Below the pieces are notes generated by a model. The model had not been told where the DNA came from. It was given only the letters and a program-made list of their open reading frames with translations, and searched no databases. From NCBI GenBank assembly GCA_934216185.1, contig CAKQBM010000036.1, positions 1 through 13,857 on the forward strand: 13,857 nucleotides of DNA, read 5' to 3'. Shown here in pieces: positions 1-8,481 of the stretch. How positions within the stretch are numbered: the stretch's first letter is position 1; each line of letters starts with the position of its first letter. Position numbers and translations under genes: made by a program. Origin of the DNA: an uncultured Streptococcus sp. Lineage in GTDB: Bacteria; Bacillota; Bacilli; Lactobacillales; Streptococcaceae.

Positions 1-37
1 TGAAAAGGCGGTGTCTTAACCCCTTGACCAACGGACC
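1..37 (-). tRNA. tRNA-Glu (UUC anticodon), 5' half only
   Basis: Read on the minus strand, the sequence begins GGTCCGTTGGTCAAGGGG and continues through a D-arm and the 5' strand of the anticodon stem. The anticodon loop reads CTTTTCA, with TTC (plus-strand gaa at 2-4) as the anticodon for glutamate. The rest of the tRNA lies beyond the window start. It follows the rlmD-type gene in the same direction but has its own strong promoter. Confidence 0.93.
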
Positions 38-39
38 CT

Positions 40-57
40 AGAGTTGTTTTCAACTCT
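40..57 (-). other. Hairpin in the tRNA-Glu 5' leader
   Basis: AGAGTTG and CAACTCT pair perfectly around a four-base loop. The hairpin occupies essentially the whole predicted leader and ends two bases before the mature tRNA 5' end. It could shape RNase P processing, but that is inference. It lacks a following T tract in the direction of transcription, so it is unlikely to be a terminator. Confidence 0.5.
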
Positions 58-61
58 TTCT

Positions 62-89
62 ATTATACCCACTTTTTCAGACTTGTCAA
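62..89 (-). promoter_or_regulatory. tRNA-Glu promoter
   Basis: A consensus -35 TTGACA (84-89) and -10 TATAAT (62-67) are separated by 16 bp and point at the tRNA. Transcription should begin near 54-56, about 18 nt before the tRNA. A strong consensus promoter is usual for stable RNA genes. Confidence 0.88.
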
Positions 90-97
90 CACCTTTT

Positions 98-1453
98 TTA
101 ATCTTTTTTAATTAATTTTACAACAGCTTCCGTTCGAGCGGTGTGTGGGAACATATCGACCGACTGGATATAATGAAGATCATAGACTTCTACTAAGCGT
201 ACCAAATCACGAGCCAAGGTCGAAACATTACAAGAAATATAGACCATTTTTTCTGGTACATAAGTAAGAATAGTATCTAATAACTTATCATCCAGACCTG
301 TACGTGGTGGGTCCACAATCAGAGCATCTGCTCGGTAGCCTTCCTTGTACCAACGAGGAATAATCTCTTCCGCCGTTCCAGCTTCATAATGAGTATTGTC
401 AAATCCCATTATTTTAGCATTTCGCTTGGCATCTTCAATGGCTTCTGGAATAATATCCATACCCCTTAGTGTTTTAACTTTCTTTGCGAAGGCAAATCCA
501 ATCGTTCCAACTCCACAATAAGCGTCAATCAAATGGTCTTCTTTATTGACATCCAAGGCTTTTACCGCCTCGTTATAAAGAACTTCTGTTTGTTCAGGAT
601 TTAGTTGATAGAAAGCTCGAGGAGATAGTGAAAATTCATAATCGAGCACACCTTCTTGAATACTCTTTTCTCCCCAGATAATCTCTGTCTTTTCGCCATA
701 AATCTCACTGGTTTTAGCTGTATTTGTATTCACAGCTACTGTCACAACTTCTGGAAAATCTTTAACTAAGTCTTTTACTAGTTGGGTTAAATTAAGCTGA
801 CGATTTGTAACAATAATAATCTGAACCTGTCCAGTCTTTCTTGCTCGTCGAACCATTATAGTTCTAACACCTAGAACTTTTCTCTCATCCGTGATTGGAA
901 TTTGGTGAAAAGTAAGTAATTCCGCTAGACGATTAGCAATCACTTGGGTTTCCTTGTCTTGTACCAGGCAATCTTTCAACTCTACTAAATAATGAGAGTT
1001 CTGTGCATATAAGCCAGCCTTGACCTGATTTTTAAATTTTCGAGTCTGAAATTGTAACTTAGCACGGTAATATTTTGGTTCCTGCATTCCAATAATTGGA
1101 CGAATTTCATAGTTTTCATATCCTGCAGGAGCGAATTTTTTCAGCGCTTGGTGAAGTAAGTCCGTCTTGAACTCCAGCTGCTTATCATAATGCAGGTGCA
1201 TGATTTGGCAGCCTCCACATTCATTGTAAATAGTACAAGCTGGCACAACTCGAAATTTAGACTTCTTGTTGACCTTTAGTAATTTTGCTTCAACAAAGTT
1301 GCGTTTAATAGAAGTAATCTGACAATAGATATCTTCTCCTTTGAGAGCACCAGGCACAAAGACTAATGTTTTTTGATAAAAGCCAATTCCTTCACCATTA
1401 ATTCCCATGCGCTTGATTTTTAATGGTATTTTTTGTTTCACTTTCAGATTCAT
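98..1453 (-). CDS. rlmD: TrmA/RumA-family 23S rRNA (uracil-C5)-methyltransferase (RlmD/RlmCD type)
   Basis: The 451-residue protein is a complete SAM-dependent RNA m5U methyltransferase. An N-terminal TRAM-like RNA-binding domain covers about residues 4-60. Cysteines C73, C79, C82 and C162 fit the [4Fe-4S] ligand pattern of RumA-type enzymes. The Rossmann core carries the SAM loop [10 protein letters not shown] (310-319) and DPPRTGL (381-387). The nucleophile is C408 in [12 protein letters not shown] and the likely general base is E442. Pneumococci carry two paralogues of this family; I recall that the one characterised as RlmCD, acting on U747 and U1939, is at another locus, so the exact target here is uncertain. 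It is divergent from recX across 37 bp. The only possible start signal is an extended -10 six bases before the ATG, which suggests a leaderless mRNA. No terminator is visible before the tRNA-Glu promoter. Confidence 0.9.
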   Translation of the reverse strand: MNLKVKQKIPLKIKRMGINGEGIGFYQKTLVFVPGALKGEDIYCQITSIKRNFVEAKLLKVNKKSKFRVVPACTIYNECGGCQIMHLHYDKQLEFKTDLLHQALKKFAPAGYENYEIRPIIGMQEPKYYRAKLQFQTRKFKNQVKAGLYAQNSHYLVELKDCLVQDKETQVIANRLAELLTFHQIPITDERKVLGVRTIMVRRARKTGQVQIIIVTNRQLNLTQLVKDLVKDFPEVVTVAVNTNTAKTSEIYGEKTEIIWGEKSIQEGVLDYEFSLSPRAFYQLNPEQTEVLYNEAVKALDVNKEDHLIDAYCGVGTIGFAFAKKVKTLRGMDIIPEAIEDAKRNAKIMGFDNTHYEAGTAEEIIPRWYKEGYRADALIVDPPRTGLDDKLLDTILTYVPEKMVYISCNVSTLARDLVRLVEVYDLHYIQSVDMFPHTARTEAVVKLIKKD

Positions 1454-1459
1454 AACCCT

Positions 1460-1468
1460 ATCTTATCA
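1460..1468 (-). promoter_or_regulatory. Extended -10 promoter of the rlmD-type gene
   Basis: TGATAAGAT is a TGn motif plus a 4/6 -10 hexamer. It ends six bases before the ATG at 1453, so transcription should begin at or next to the start codon. The matching -35 region is poor, which an extended -10 can tolerate. There is no room for a Shine-Dalgarno sequence downstream of the predicted start. Confidence 0.5.
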
Positions 1469-1478
1469 CATTTTGAGT

Positions 1479-1484
1479 TATAAT
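1479..1484 (+). promoter_or_regulatory. -10 element of recX
   Basis: A perfect TATAAT ends six bases before the recX ATG at 1491. The usual spacing puts the transcript start on or next to the A of the start codon. The -35 region is weak. No purine-rich ribosome site lies between the hexamer and the ATG. Confidence 0.6.
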
Positions 1485-1490
1485 AGAACT

Positions 1491-2267
1491 ATGAAAATCA
1501 CAAAACTTGAAAAGAAAAAAAGACTCTATCTGATGGAGCTTGATAATGGCGACAAATGCTATATTACTGAAGATACTATTGTTCGTTTTATGTTATCAAG
1601 AGATAAGGTGATAAGCGAAGAGGAATTGAAGAAAATTCAAGACTTTTCTCAATTTTCTTATGGTAAGAATCTAGCCCTCTACCACTTATCATTTAAAGCA
1701 CGTACTGAAAAAGAGGTCAGTGAATATCTAAAAAAATATGATATTGATGAAAAAATAGTTTCTCAAGTCATTGCTAATCTTAAAGAAGATAAGTGGATTA
1801 ATGATAGCCAGTACGCTTATGCTATTATCAATGCCAATCAACTTTCAGGAGACAAGGGGCCTTATGTACTGACTCAGAAACTAGCTCAAAAAGGGATTTC
1901 AAAATCTACTATAGAAGAGAATTTGAAAGAATTTGATTTTTCAGAAGTTGCTCAACGTGTAGCTAATAAACTATTAAAAAAATATGAGGGAAAACTTCCA
2001 GCTCGCGCCTTGCAAGATAAGATTATCCAGAACTTGACCAGCAAGGGCTTCTCTTACTCTGATGCTAAAAGTGCCTTTGACGAGTTGGATAGTCAAGTTG
2101 ATGAAGAAACGACTCAGGAACTCATCTTCAAGGAACTTGATAAGCAATATGCCAAGTATGCCCGAAAATATGAAGGGTACGAACTTAAACAGCGTTTAAC
2201 CCAAGTTTTAGCACGAAAGGGCTACGATTTTTCGGATATAGCAAGCGCTCTCAGAGAATATCTTTAA
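1491..2267 (+). CDS. recX: Regulatory protein RecX (RecA modulator)
   Basis: The 258-residue protein starts [11 protein letters not shown]. RecX binds the RecA filament and limits its recombinase and coprotease activity in the cytoplasm. The body is built of repeated three-helix units typical of RecX: one around residues 65-110 ([15 protein letters not shown]), then [25 protein letters not shown] and [15 protein letters not shown], ending with [19 protein letters not shown]. The length agrees with the pneumococcal protein as I remember it. An in-frame ATG 84 bases upstream (1407) would run back through the promoter and into the divergent gene, adding an unrelated aromatic-rich stretch, so I chose the start at 1491. 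No Shine-Dalgarno site is visible and the -10 is six bases away, which points to leaderless translation. No hairpin terminator follows it, so transcription may run on into the DUF402 gene. Confidence 0.92.
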   Translation: MKITKLEKKKRLYLMELDNGDKCYITEDTIVRFMLSRDKVISEEELKKIQDFSQFSYGKNLALYHLSFKARTEKEVSEYLKKYDIDEKIVSQVIANLKEDKWINDSQYAYAIINANQLSGDKGPYVLTQKLAQKGISKSTIEENLKEFDFSEVAQRVANKLLKKYEGKLPARALQDKIIQNLTSKGFSYSDAKSAFDELDSQVDEETTQELIFKELDKQYAKYARKYEGYELKQRLTQVLARKGYDFSDIASALREYL

Positions 2268-2305
2268 TATTTTTATGTAAAATTCACAGATTTCAGGTAA
2301 TTTTA

Positions 2306-2314
2306 TGGTACAAT
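2306..2314 (+). promoter_or_regulatory. Extended -10 promoter of the DUF402 gene
   Basis: TGGTACAAT is a TGn motif followed by a 5/6 -10 hexamer (2309-2314). No good -35 is seen at 16-18 bp. The predicted start is near 2321, leaving a leader of about 35 nt before the ATG at 2356. The ribosome site in that leader is weak. Confidence 0.6.
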
Positions 2315-2355
2315 AGTAAACGATAAACTTATAAATTGTAGAAAGTTGGTTAGTT

Positions 2356-2889
2356 ATGAAGCTTCCAAAAGAAGGCGACTTTATTACAATTCAAAGTTAT
2401 AAGCATGATGGGAGTCTCCACCGAACTTGGCGGGACACCATGGTACTAAAAACAACAGAAAACGCCATTATTGGTGTCAACGATCATACACTGGTTACCG
2501 AAAGTGATGGTCGTCGTTGGGTCACTCGAGAACCAGCTATTGTTTACTTTCACAAGAAATATTGGTTTAATATCATTGCTATGATTCGCGATAATGGAAT
2601 TTCCTACTATTGCAATATGGCTAGCCCCTACTATCTGGATGAAGAAGCACTGAAGTATATTGATTACGATTTGGATGTTAAAATTTTTACAGATGGGGAA
2701 AAACGTCTCTTGGACGTTGAGGAGTATGAACGTCACAAACGCAAAATGAATTATTCTGATGACTTGGACTATATTTTAAAAGAACATGTCAAAATTCTTG
2801 TTGATTGGATTAACAATGGACGAGGTCCTTTCTCAGAAGCCTATGTAAACATTTGGTACAAGCGCTATGTAGAACTAAAGAATCGGTAA
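2356..2889 (+). CDS. DUF402 (UPF0374) nucleoside tri-/diphosphatase
   Basis: The 177-residue protein has the size and layout of the Gram-positive DUF402/UPF0374 family. S. aureus and Streptomyces members of that family have been shown to hydrolyse nucleoside tri- and diphosphates with divalent metal. The N-terminal half is a beta-barrel-like region with the conserved [19 protein letters not shown] start and [18 protein letters not shown] (about residues 55-72). The middle has [11 protein letters not shown] and the acidic [11 protein letters not shown] segment, typical of the family's metal-binding face. The C-terminus is a helical, charged tail. There is no signal peptide or membrane segment, so it should be cytosolic. 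The gene follows recX on the same strand and ends at a strong terminator shared back to back with queH. The in vivo substrate cannot be told from sequence. Confidence 0.85.
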   Translation: MKLPKEGDFITIQSYKHDGSLHRTWRDTMVLKTTENAIIGVNDHTLVTESDGRRWVTREPAIVYFHKKYWFNIIAMIRDNGISYYCNMASPYYLDEEALKYIDYDLDVKIFTDGEKRLLDVEEYERHKRKMNYSDDLDYILKEHVKILVDWINNGRGPFSEAYVNIWYKRYVELKNR

Positions 2890-2897
2890 AGTTGTCA

Positions 2898-2924
2898 AAC
2901 TGGGGTTAAGACCCCGGTTTTTTT
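2898..2924 (+). terminator. Terminator of the DUF402 gene
   Basis: ACTGGGGT (899-906 in this kilobase) pairs with ACCCCGGT (911-918) with one G-T wobble around a TAAG loop. A run of seven T follows, giving a standard intrinsic terminator nine bases after the stop codon. Confidence 0.88.
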
Positions 2925-2929
2925 ATTTT

Positions 2930-2954
2930 AAAAACCCAGCTTTACAGCTGGGGT
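2930..2954 (-). terminator. Terminator of queH
   Basis: On the minus strand CCCAGCT and AGCTGGG form a seven-base stem around a four-base loop, followed by five T. It lies directly after the queH stop codon and back to back with the opposing terminator at 2898-2924. Confidence 0.85.
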
Positions 2955-2959
2955 GATTT

Positions 2960-3727
2960 CTATATATCTAATTTCGTAACAGTAAATTTGATATGGGAAT
3001 AGTCTTTTTCAACATCCTTATCCAGCAAGAAAGCTGTAGCATCCTTCTTAACCTGAACAAGGTCTATATTCTGAGCCTGGGCTGCATAGACGCATCCACA
3101 ATAACATTGACGATAGATGTCATACTCTTCACACATCTCTACTGAACGTTTGTAGCCTTGATTTTTCTTGAAATCGCTGGGAAGATAGTGGGTGGTATAA
3201 ATCTTTTGCACATCGATTCCGATGCTGTTGATGGTTTGAGAATTCTTATGAGGACTGATGGTTAAAGCCGAACCGAAGTAGTCAAAACCTAAATCCATAG
3301 CCACTTGTGCTGTCTTATCCAGGCGGTAGTCAAAGCAAACCTTACAACGGTCGCCACCTTCTGGCTCTTCCTCTAGTCCTCTGACTAACTTACGATATTC
3401 ATTGGGTTCATAGGGAGCTTCTAGGTACTGGACTGTATTTCCTGTCCGCTCATTGAAATCACTGACAAATTTCTTGGTGACATAAGCTCGCTTGTGGTAT
3501 TCTGCCTTGGGATGGATATTAGAATTGGCAAAATAGATGGTCACGTCTGCATACTTGGTCAGATATTCTAGGGTATAGGTACTGCAAGGGGCGCAGCAAA
3601 CATGCATGAGAATGGTTGGTCGCTGCTCATTTTTCTCCCATACTTGTACCATCTTCTGCATAACACGGTCATAATTAATCTTCTGATTGGGGTTCATCTT
3701 GCTCAGAATTTCTTCTACATCGATCAT
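2960..3727 (-). CDS. queH: Epoxyqueuosine reductase QueH (DUF208)
   Basis: The 255-residue protein belongs to the QueH/DUF208 family, the non-orthologous replacement for cobalamin-dependent QueG. It reduces epoxyqueuosine to queuosine at the wobble base of GUN-anticodon tRNAs. The family's iron-sulfur cysteines are present: HVCCAPC (C44, C45, C48), CKVC (C128, C131) and QCYCGC (C208, C210, C212). Between them lie the conserved FANSNIHP and the FGSALTISPHKN segment. There are no membrane segments. A good ribosome site, AGGAG, stands six bases before the ATG. The gene appears to be transcribed alone, from the promoter at 3751-3779 to the terminator at 2930-2954. No other queuosine gene is adjacent, so it probably acts on salvaged or separately encoded precursors. 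Confidence 0.92.
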   Translation of the reverse strand: MIDVEEILSKMNPNQKINYDRVMQKMVQVWEKNEQRPTILMHVCCAPCSTYTLEYLTKYADVTIYFANSNIHPKAEYHKRAYVTKKFVSDFNERTGNTVQYLEAPYEPNEYRKLVRGLEEEPEGGDRCKVCFDYRLDKTAQVAMDLGFDYFGSALTISPHKNSQTINSIGIDVQKIYTTHYLPSDFKKNQGYKRSVEMCEEYDIYRQCYCGCVYAAQAQNIDLVQVKKDATAFLLDKDVEKDYSHIKFTVTKLDI

Positions 3728-3750
3728 GTTCTTCTCCTTTTTCTAGTCTT

Positions 3751-3779
3751 ATTTTATCATATAAGTTAGGAGAGCTCAA
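3751..3779 (-). promoter_or_regulatory. queH promoter
   Basis: The -35 TTGAGC (3774-3779) and -10 TAAAAT (3751-3756) are 17 bp apart. A TG one base upstream of the -10 makes it an extended element. The ribosome site AAGGAG and the queH ATG follow at a normal distance. Confidence 0.7.
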
Positions 3780-3802
3780 ATCAATTTAGAAGTGAATATC
3801 AT

Positions 3803-3832
3803 AAAAAGGAGGAATAGCCATTCCCTCCTTTT
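3803..3832 (-). terminator. Terminator of groESL
   Basis: On the minus strand AAAAGGAG, a bulged G and GAAT pair with ATTC and CTCCTTTT around a GGCT loop, and T residues follow. It lies about 33 bases after the groEL stop. The A and T flanks make it potentially active in both directions. Confidence 0.82.
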
Positions 3833-3864
3833 GTGTTTTTTATAAGTTGTTTTCTATAGAAAGC

Positions 3865-5502
<1,638 letters not shown>

Positions 5503-5505
5503 CTA

Positions 5506-5787
5506 TTATTCAATGATTGCCAAGATGTTAGCTTCGCCTACGATGATGTACTTTTCATCGCCATCTTTGACATCAAGACCTACGTGAGCTTCAACTAAGA
5601 CACGGTCTCCAGCTTTAACACTTGGAGCAACCAAGTCACCGTTCAAGGTACGAACACCTTGTCCAGTAGTCACAACTTGAGCTGTTTTGGTTTTTTCTTG
5701 AGCTGAACCTGCAAGGACAAAGCCACCTACAGTTTGTTCTTTTTCTTCGATTTTTAAGACCACACGGTCCCCTAATGGTTTCAACAT
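5506..5787 (-). CDS. groES: Co-chaperonin GroES (10 kDa)
   Basis: The 93-residue protein is the GroEL lid. It begins [12 protein letters not shown] and contains the mobile loop [18 protein letters not shown] (about 15-32), with the hydrophobic edge that contacts Gro[16 protein letters not shown] and the C-terminal [16 protein letters not shown] follow. It is one residue shorter than the pneumococcal form as I remember it, missing a final Glu, which is not a functional truncation. A strong GGAGG lies seven bases before the ATG. It is the first gene of the groES-groEL operon, under the CIRCE and CtsR-like sites just upstream. Confidence 0.97.
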   Translation of the reverse strand: MLKPLGDRVVLKIEEKEQTVGGFVLAGSAQEKTKTAQVVTTGQGVRTLNGDLVAPSVKAGDRVLVEAHVGLDVKDGDEKYIIVGEANILAIIE

Positions 5788-5817
5788 CTGATGTCCTCCA
5801 TAATGAGATAGATAGTA

Positions 5818-5844
5818 TTAGCACTCTTTATATCTGAGTGCTAA
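5818..5844 (-). promoter_or_regulatory. CIRCE operator (HrcA) of groESL
   Basis: TTAGCACTC, nine bases, then GAGTGCTAA is a perfect match to the CIRCE consensus. It sits directly after the predicted transcript start, between the promoter and groES, so bound HrcA would block initiation or clearance. CIRCE control of groESL is standard in Firmicutes. Confidence 0.97.
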
Positions 5845-5855
5845 TTTATAGTTCT

Positions 5856-5883
5856 ATTGTATCACTTGGTCAGAAATAGTCAA
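5856..5883 (-). promoter_or_regulatory. groESL promoter
   Basis: The -35 TTGACT (5878-5883) and -10 TACAAT (5856-5861) are 16 bp apart. The predicted start, near 5849, falls at the edge of the CIRCE element. Confidence 0.85.
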
Positions 5884-5884
5884 G
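5868..5884 (+). promoter_or_regulatory. CtsR-like operator overlapping the groESL -35
   Basis: The plus strand reads GGTCAGA, AAT, AGTCAAG. The CtsR consensus is RGTCAAA-NAN-RGTCAAA, so each heptad has one mismatch and the spacer fits. It covers the -35 hexamer and spacer. CtsR control of groESL in S. pneumoniae has been reported, which supports a second repressor besides HrcA. Confidence 0.75.
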
Positions 5885-5908
5885 AAAAAAGTCTGACTTT
5901 CTCAAGAT

Positions 5909-5937
5909 AAAAAGCCTGAGACCAACTCAGACTTTTT
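5909..5937 (-). terminator. Terminator of ssbB
   Basis: AAAAAGTCTGAG pairs with CTCAGGCTTTTT on the minus strand (12 bp, one wobble) around a five-base loop, four bases after the ssbB stop. The A and T flanks allow function in both directions. It separates ssbB from the groESL promoter. Confidence 0.88.
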
Positions 5938-5941
5938 ATTA

Positions 5942-6337
5942 TTAAAATGGCAATTCCTCCTCTTCCAAAACCAAATCTGTCAAATCTTGGCCTGCATTAT
6001 TTTCACGCATGGCACGTTGAGCACGACTTTCCAAGAGTTGGAATCCTGTGACAAGTACTTCGGTCACGTAGTTCATTTGACCATTTTTCTCAAAGCGACG
6101 AGTACGCAATTCCCCATCCACTGAAATGAGACTTCCTTTAGTTGCGTAGCTTGCCAAAGTTTCTGCTAGTCTGCCCCATAGGACCATATTGACAAAATCA
6201 GCTTCGCGTTCCCCGTTTTGGTCTTTGTATCGACGATTCACAGCGATAGTTGCACGCGCTACTGACTTGTCATTGTTGGTTTTGTGCAATTCTGGTGTAG
6301 ACGTTAAACGTCCAATCAAGATAACTTTATTATACAT
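5942..6337 (-). CDS. ssbB: Competence-induced single-stranded DNA-binding protein SsbB
   Basis: The 131-residue protein has one OB fold (about residues 1-105) starting MYNKVILIGRLTSTPELH, with VARATIAVNRRY and DFVNMVLWGRLAETLASYATKGSLISVDG. The tail ends in EEEELPF, the acidic C-terminal tip used by SSB proteins to recruit partners. The length and the combox upstream identify it as SsbB, the paralogue that coats incoming DNA during transformation, not the longer housekeeping SsbA. AGGAGG lies about eight bases before the ATG. It is a single-gene unit, from the combox at 6359-6366 to the terminator at 5909-5937. The linker between the OB fold and tip is short, as is typical of SsbB. Confidence 0.95.
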   Translation of the reverse strand: MYNKVILIGRLTSTPELHKTNNDKSVARATIAVNRRYKDQNGEREADFVNMVLWGRLAETLASYATKGSLISVDGELRTRRFEKNGQMNYVTEVLVTGFQLLESRAQRAMRENNAGQDLTDLVLEEEELPF

Positions 6338-6358
6338 ATTTTCTTCCTCCTACTTATC

Positions 6359-6366
6359 TATTCGTA
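6359..6366 (-). promoter_or_regulatory. Combox (SigX/ComX promoter) of ssbB
   Basis: The minus strand reads TACGAATA, the exact core of the streptococcal combox used by RNA polymerase carrying the competence sigma factor SigX. It is 21 bases before the ssbB ATG and is preceded by a T-rich stretch, as in other late competence promoters. That T stretch is also the tail of the terminator of the upstream dehydrogenase gene. Confidence 0.93.
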
Positions 6367-6373
6367 GGAAATC

Positions 6374-6402
6374 AAAAAAAGTTACAGAAATTTGTAACTT
6401 TT
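6374..6402 (-). terminator. Terminator of the dehydrogenase operon
   Basis: AAAAGTTAC and GTAACTTTT pair (9 bp) around an eight-base loop, and the T run extends to 6374. It lies 12 bases after the short-chain dehydrogenase stop and seven bases before the ssbB combox. Confidence 0.82.
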
Positions 6403-6414
6403 CGAGAAAATTTT

Positions 6415-7176
6415 TTAGTTTTTATGAACCATGAAACCTGTCGCCTGTTGATTGGCCATAATGGTCATATCTGTAATCTGAACACGACGCGGTTGACTGG
6501 TCACATAGACTACTGTGTCTGCAATATCCTGAGCTTGCAAGGCTTCTATTCCTTGGTAAACGGACGCAGCTCTCTCTTTATCACCATGAAAACGTACCGT
6601 AGAAAAATCTGTTTCGACAATTCCAGGCTGAATGGTCGTCACCTTGATATCCGTTGCAATGTTATCAATTCGCAGACCATCTGAAAAGGTCTTAACTGCT
6701 GCCTTGGTAGCTGAATAAACTGCTGCACCTGCATAGGCGTAGATTCCTGCGGTTGAGCCCATATTGATGATATGTCCTTGATTGGCTTTTACCATTGCTG
6801 GTAAGAAACAGCGAGTGACTGCCATCAAACCTTTGACATTGGTATCCAGCATAGTCAACATATCCAACTCTTCATAGTCCTGATAAGGTGCTAAACCTAG
6901 AGCCAGTCCGGCATTGTTGACCAAAATATCAATCTGCCCTATCATTTTCAAAATATCGGAGCAGACATCCTTCACCATAGTCATATCCGTCACATCCAAT
7001 GGAAAGGTCCAAACTGTTTGATTTGGAAAAGTTTCTGCAAACTCTGACTTGAGAGCCTCTAATCTGTCTGTCCGTCGCCCTGTTAGAACAACATTCTCCC
7101 CCTGCTCCAGATACGCACGCGCAATCGCTTCACCGATTCCTGATGTCGCTCCTGTAATCACTACATTTTTTGCCAT
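6415..7176 (-). CDS. Short-chain dehydrogenase/reductase (classical SDR, NADP-type)
   Basis: The 253-residue protein is a complete classical SDR. TGATSGIG (8-15) is the cofactor glycine motif, and the LTGRR basic pair at R34/R35 suggests NADP(H). NNAG is at 87-90. The catalytic residues are S141 (in NMGSTAG) and Y154 and K158 (YSATK). PGIVETDF follows the active site. It resembles the YdfG-like group that oxidises 3-hydroxy acids and serine-type substrates, but the substrate cannot be set from sequence. It is cytosolic. AAGGAA lies five bases before the ATG. It starts 41 bases after ytpR with no terminator between, so it is probably the last gene of the DUF4651-thioredoxin-ytpR operon, ending at 6374-6402. 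Confidence 0.9.
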   Translation of the reverse strand: MAKNVVITGATSGIGEAIARAYLEQGENVVLTGRRTDRLEALKSEFAETFPNQTVWTFPLDVTDMTMVKDVCSDILKMIGQIDILVNNAGLALGLAPYQDYEELDMLTMLDTNVKGLMAVTRCFLPAMVKANQGHIINMGSTAGIYAYAGAAVYSATKAAVKTFSDGLRIDNIATDIKVTTIQPGIVETDFSTVRFHGDKERAASVYQGIEALQAQDIADTVVYVTSQPRRVQITDMTIMANQQATGFMVHKN

Positions 7177-7217
7177 CTTATTTCCTTCTATCTGGTCTAT
7201 CAGATATTAACAACTTC

Positions 7218-7844
7218 TTAGGCAGTCCAGTGTTTAGCTGGGTCGAATGGTGTTCCGACAACTTGGTCTTCTGACAATTCAAGCACCCCTCGTTTTTGCG
7301 GAGCATTTGGCAGATGCAATTCACGAGGACTACACATCATTCCAAAACTCTTTTCACCACGAAGTTCGCCTGGGAAAATAAGATTGCCTTTGGGCATCAT
7401 AGCTCCAGGAAGAGCTACAATGGTTTTCAACCCCACACGCGCATTAGGAGCACCTGCAACGATTTGTACTGTATTGTCACTTGCGACTGCAACTTGGCAA
7501 ATGTTGAGGTGGTCACTATCTGGATGGGCTACCATCTCGACAATTTCACCAACAACAAACTTAGGTTCCTTGTCATTAACAATTTCCTCTGCAAAACCTT
7601 CCGTTTGTAATTCTTGGTTCAAACGAGCGACTTGCTCATCTGTCAAAAAGACTTGACCGCGCTCTGCAATTTCAAGCAAACTTGAAACTTCGAAAATATT
7701 CCAAGCCACTGTTTCCCCATTATCTTTAAGGAAAACACGAGCTACCTTGCCTTTGCGTTCCACATCTAGTTTGGCATCTCCGCTATTTTTCGTGATGACC
7801 ATAAGGACATCACCGACATGTTCTTTATTATATGTAAAAATCAT
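7218..7844 (-). CDS. ytpR: YtpR family tRNA-binding protein
   Basis: The 208-residue protein has an N-terminal domain (about 1-85) typical of Gram-positive YtpR proteins. A C-terminal EMAP/Arc1p-type OB-fold tRNA-binding domain covers about 90-200. The latter shows VVGEIVEMVAHPDSDHLNICQV, IVAGAPNARVG, VALPGAMMPKGN and SFGMMCSPREL, the pattern seen in the N-terminal part of PheT and in MetG C-domains. Its role is presumed to be tRNA binding or quality control, but the exact function is not established. It lies 15 bases after the thioredoxin-like gene, with AAGGA close to the ATG. The trx-ytpR pairing is common in streptococci in my recollection. Confidence 0.9.
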   Translation of the reverse strand: MIFTYNKEHVGDVLMVITKNSGDAKLDVERKGKVARVFLKDNGETVAWNIFEVSSLLEIAERGQVFLTDEQVARLNQELQTEGFAEEIVNDKEPKFVVGEIVEMVAHPDSDHLNICQVAVASDNTVQIVAGAPNARVGLKTIVALPGAMMPKGNLIFPGELRGEKSFGMMCSPRELHLPNAPQKRGVLELSEDQVVGTPFDPAKHWTA

Positions 7845-7859
7845 TGTTTCCTTTTTCTC

Positions 7860-8177
7860 CTATTTCAGTCCTGCTAAAAAGTCGTTAATTTGTTGCTTGC
7901 TTTTACGGTCGCGATTGACAAAACGACCAATTTCCTTGTCCTTTTCTAGAACAACAAGGCTAGGAATCCCGTAAACATCCCAGAGTTTGGCTAAATCCAT
8001 GTACTGGTCTCGGTCCACCCGAATAAAGGTGAACTCTGGATTGGTCTCCTCAATTTCTGGTAAGGCAGGATAGATATAACGACAATCGCCACACCAGTCC
8101 GCCACAAAAAGGAAAACCTTCTTGCCATCCTTTTCCACTAAAGATGCCAATTCTTCTAAACTTGCTGGTTGTATCAT
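7860..8177 (-). CDS. Thioredoxin-like protein
   Basis: The 105-residue protein has a thioredoxin fold with the redox motif WCGDC (W28, C29, C32) and the cis-proline at P72 in YGIPS. The CGDC dipeptide differs from the CGPC of general thioredoxins, so the redox potential and partners may differ. There is no signal peptide. The start codon overlaps the stop of the DUF4651 gene (ATGA), with GAGGAGGAAG just upstream, so the two should be translationally coupled. Membership in the operon with ytpR suggests a thiol-redox task, but the substrate is unknown. It is probably not the main TrxA. Confidence 0.9.
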   Translation of the reverse strand: MIQPASLEELASLVEKDGKKVFLFVADWCGDCRYIYPALPEIEETNPEFTFIRVDRDQYMDLAKLWDVYGIPSLVVLEKDKEIGRFVNRDRKSKQQINDFLAGLK

Positions 8178-8473
8178 AAGACTTCCTCCTCATAGACTAG
8201 ATCTTCATTTTCATAGACAAAGGTATAATGACGGCCATCCTCAAAAATGACGCCACCAACCAAGCTCTCTAGACTGCTTTCATAGACTTGAACATAGAGG
8301 GTCGCAATTTCCCCCATGTCTGAAAAATGGTCTCGTACAATCGCTGTCAACTCTTCCTGAGTCTTCATGAGCTTATGGTCATCTGCAACTTTTTTCGTAG
8401 CAAGGGCAAGGCTCCCAATACCAAGCAGAGCCAGACCTGCCATCCACATTTTTTTAGCTTTCATATCATTCAT
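8174..8473 (-). CDS. DUF4651-type small membrane-anchored protein
   Basis: The 99-residue protein has one N-terminal hydrophobic segment (about 9-26, WMAGLALLGIGSLALAT) after a short lysine-rich start. A soluble domain follows with VRDHFSDMGEIATLYVQVYESS and GRHYTFVYENEDLVYEEEVL. I recognise it as the streptococcal DUF4651 family found before a thioredoxin gene; its function is unknown. The segment could be an uncleaved signal anchor. No clear Shine-Dalgarno site precedes the ATG at 8473, or the alternative ATG three codons later. The gene overlaps the thioredoxin-like gene by four bases and is the first of the presumed four-gene operon. The upstream hairpin at 8482-8534 is very close, so where its own promoter lies is unclear. 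Confidence 0.8.
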   Translation of the reverse strand: MNDMKAKKMWMAGLALLGIGSLALATKKVADDHKLMKTQEELTAIVRDHFSDMGEIATLYVQVYESSLESLVGGVIFEDGRHYTFVYENEDLVYEEEVL

Positions 8474-8481
8474 TTTAACAC

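Noticed and set aside
1407..1490. N-terminal extension of recX from an upstream in-frame ATG
   Set aside because: It would run through the promoter and the start of the divergent gene, has no ribosome site and adds residues unlike RecX.
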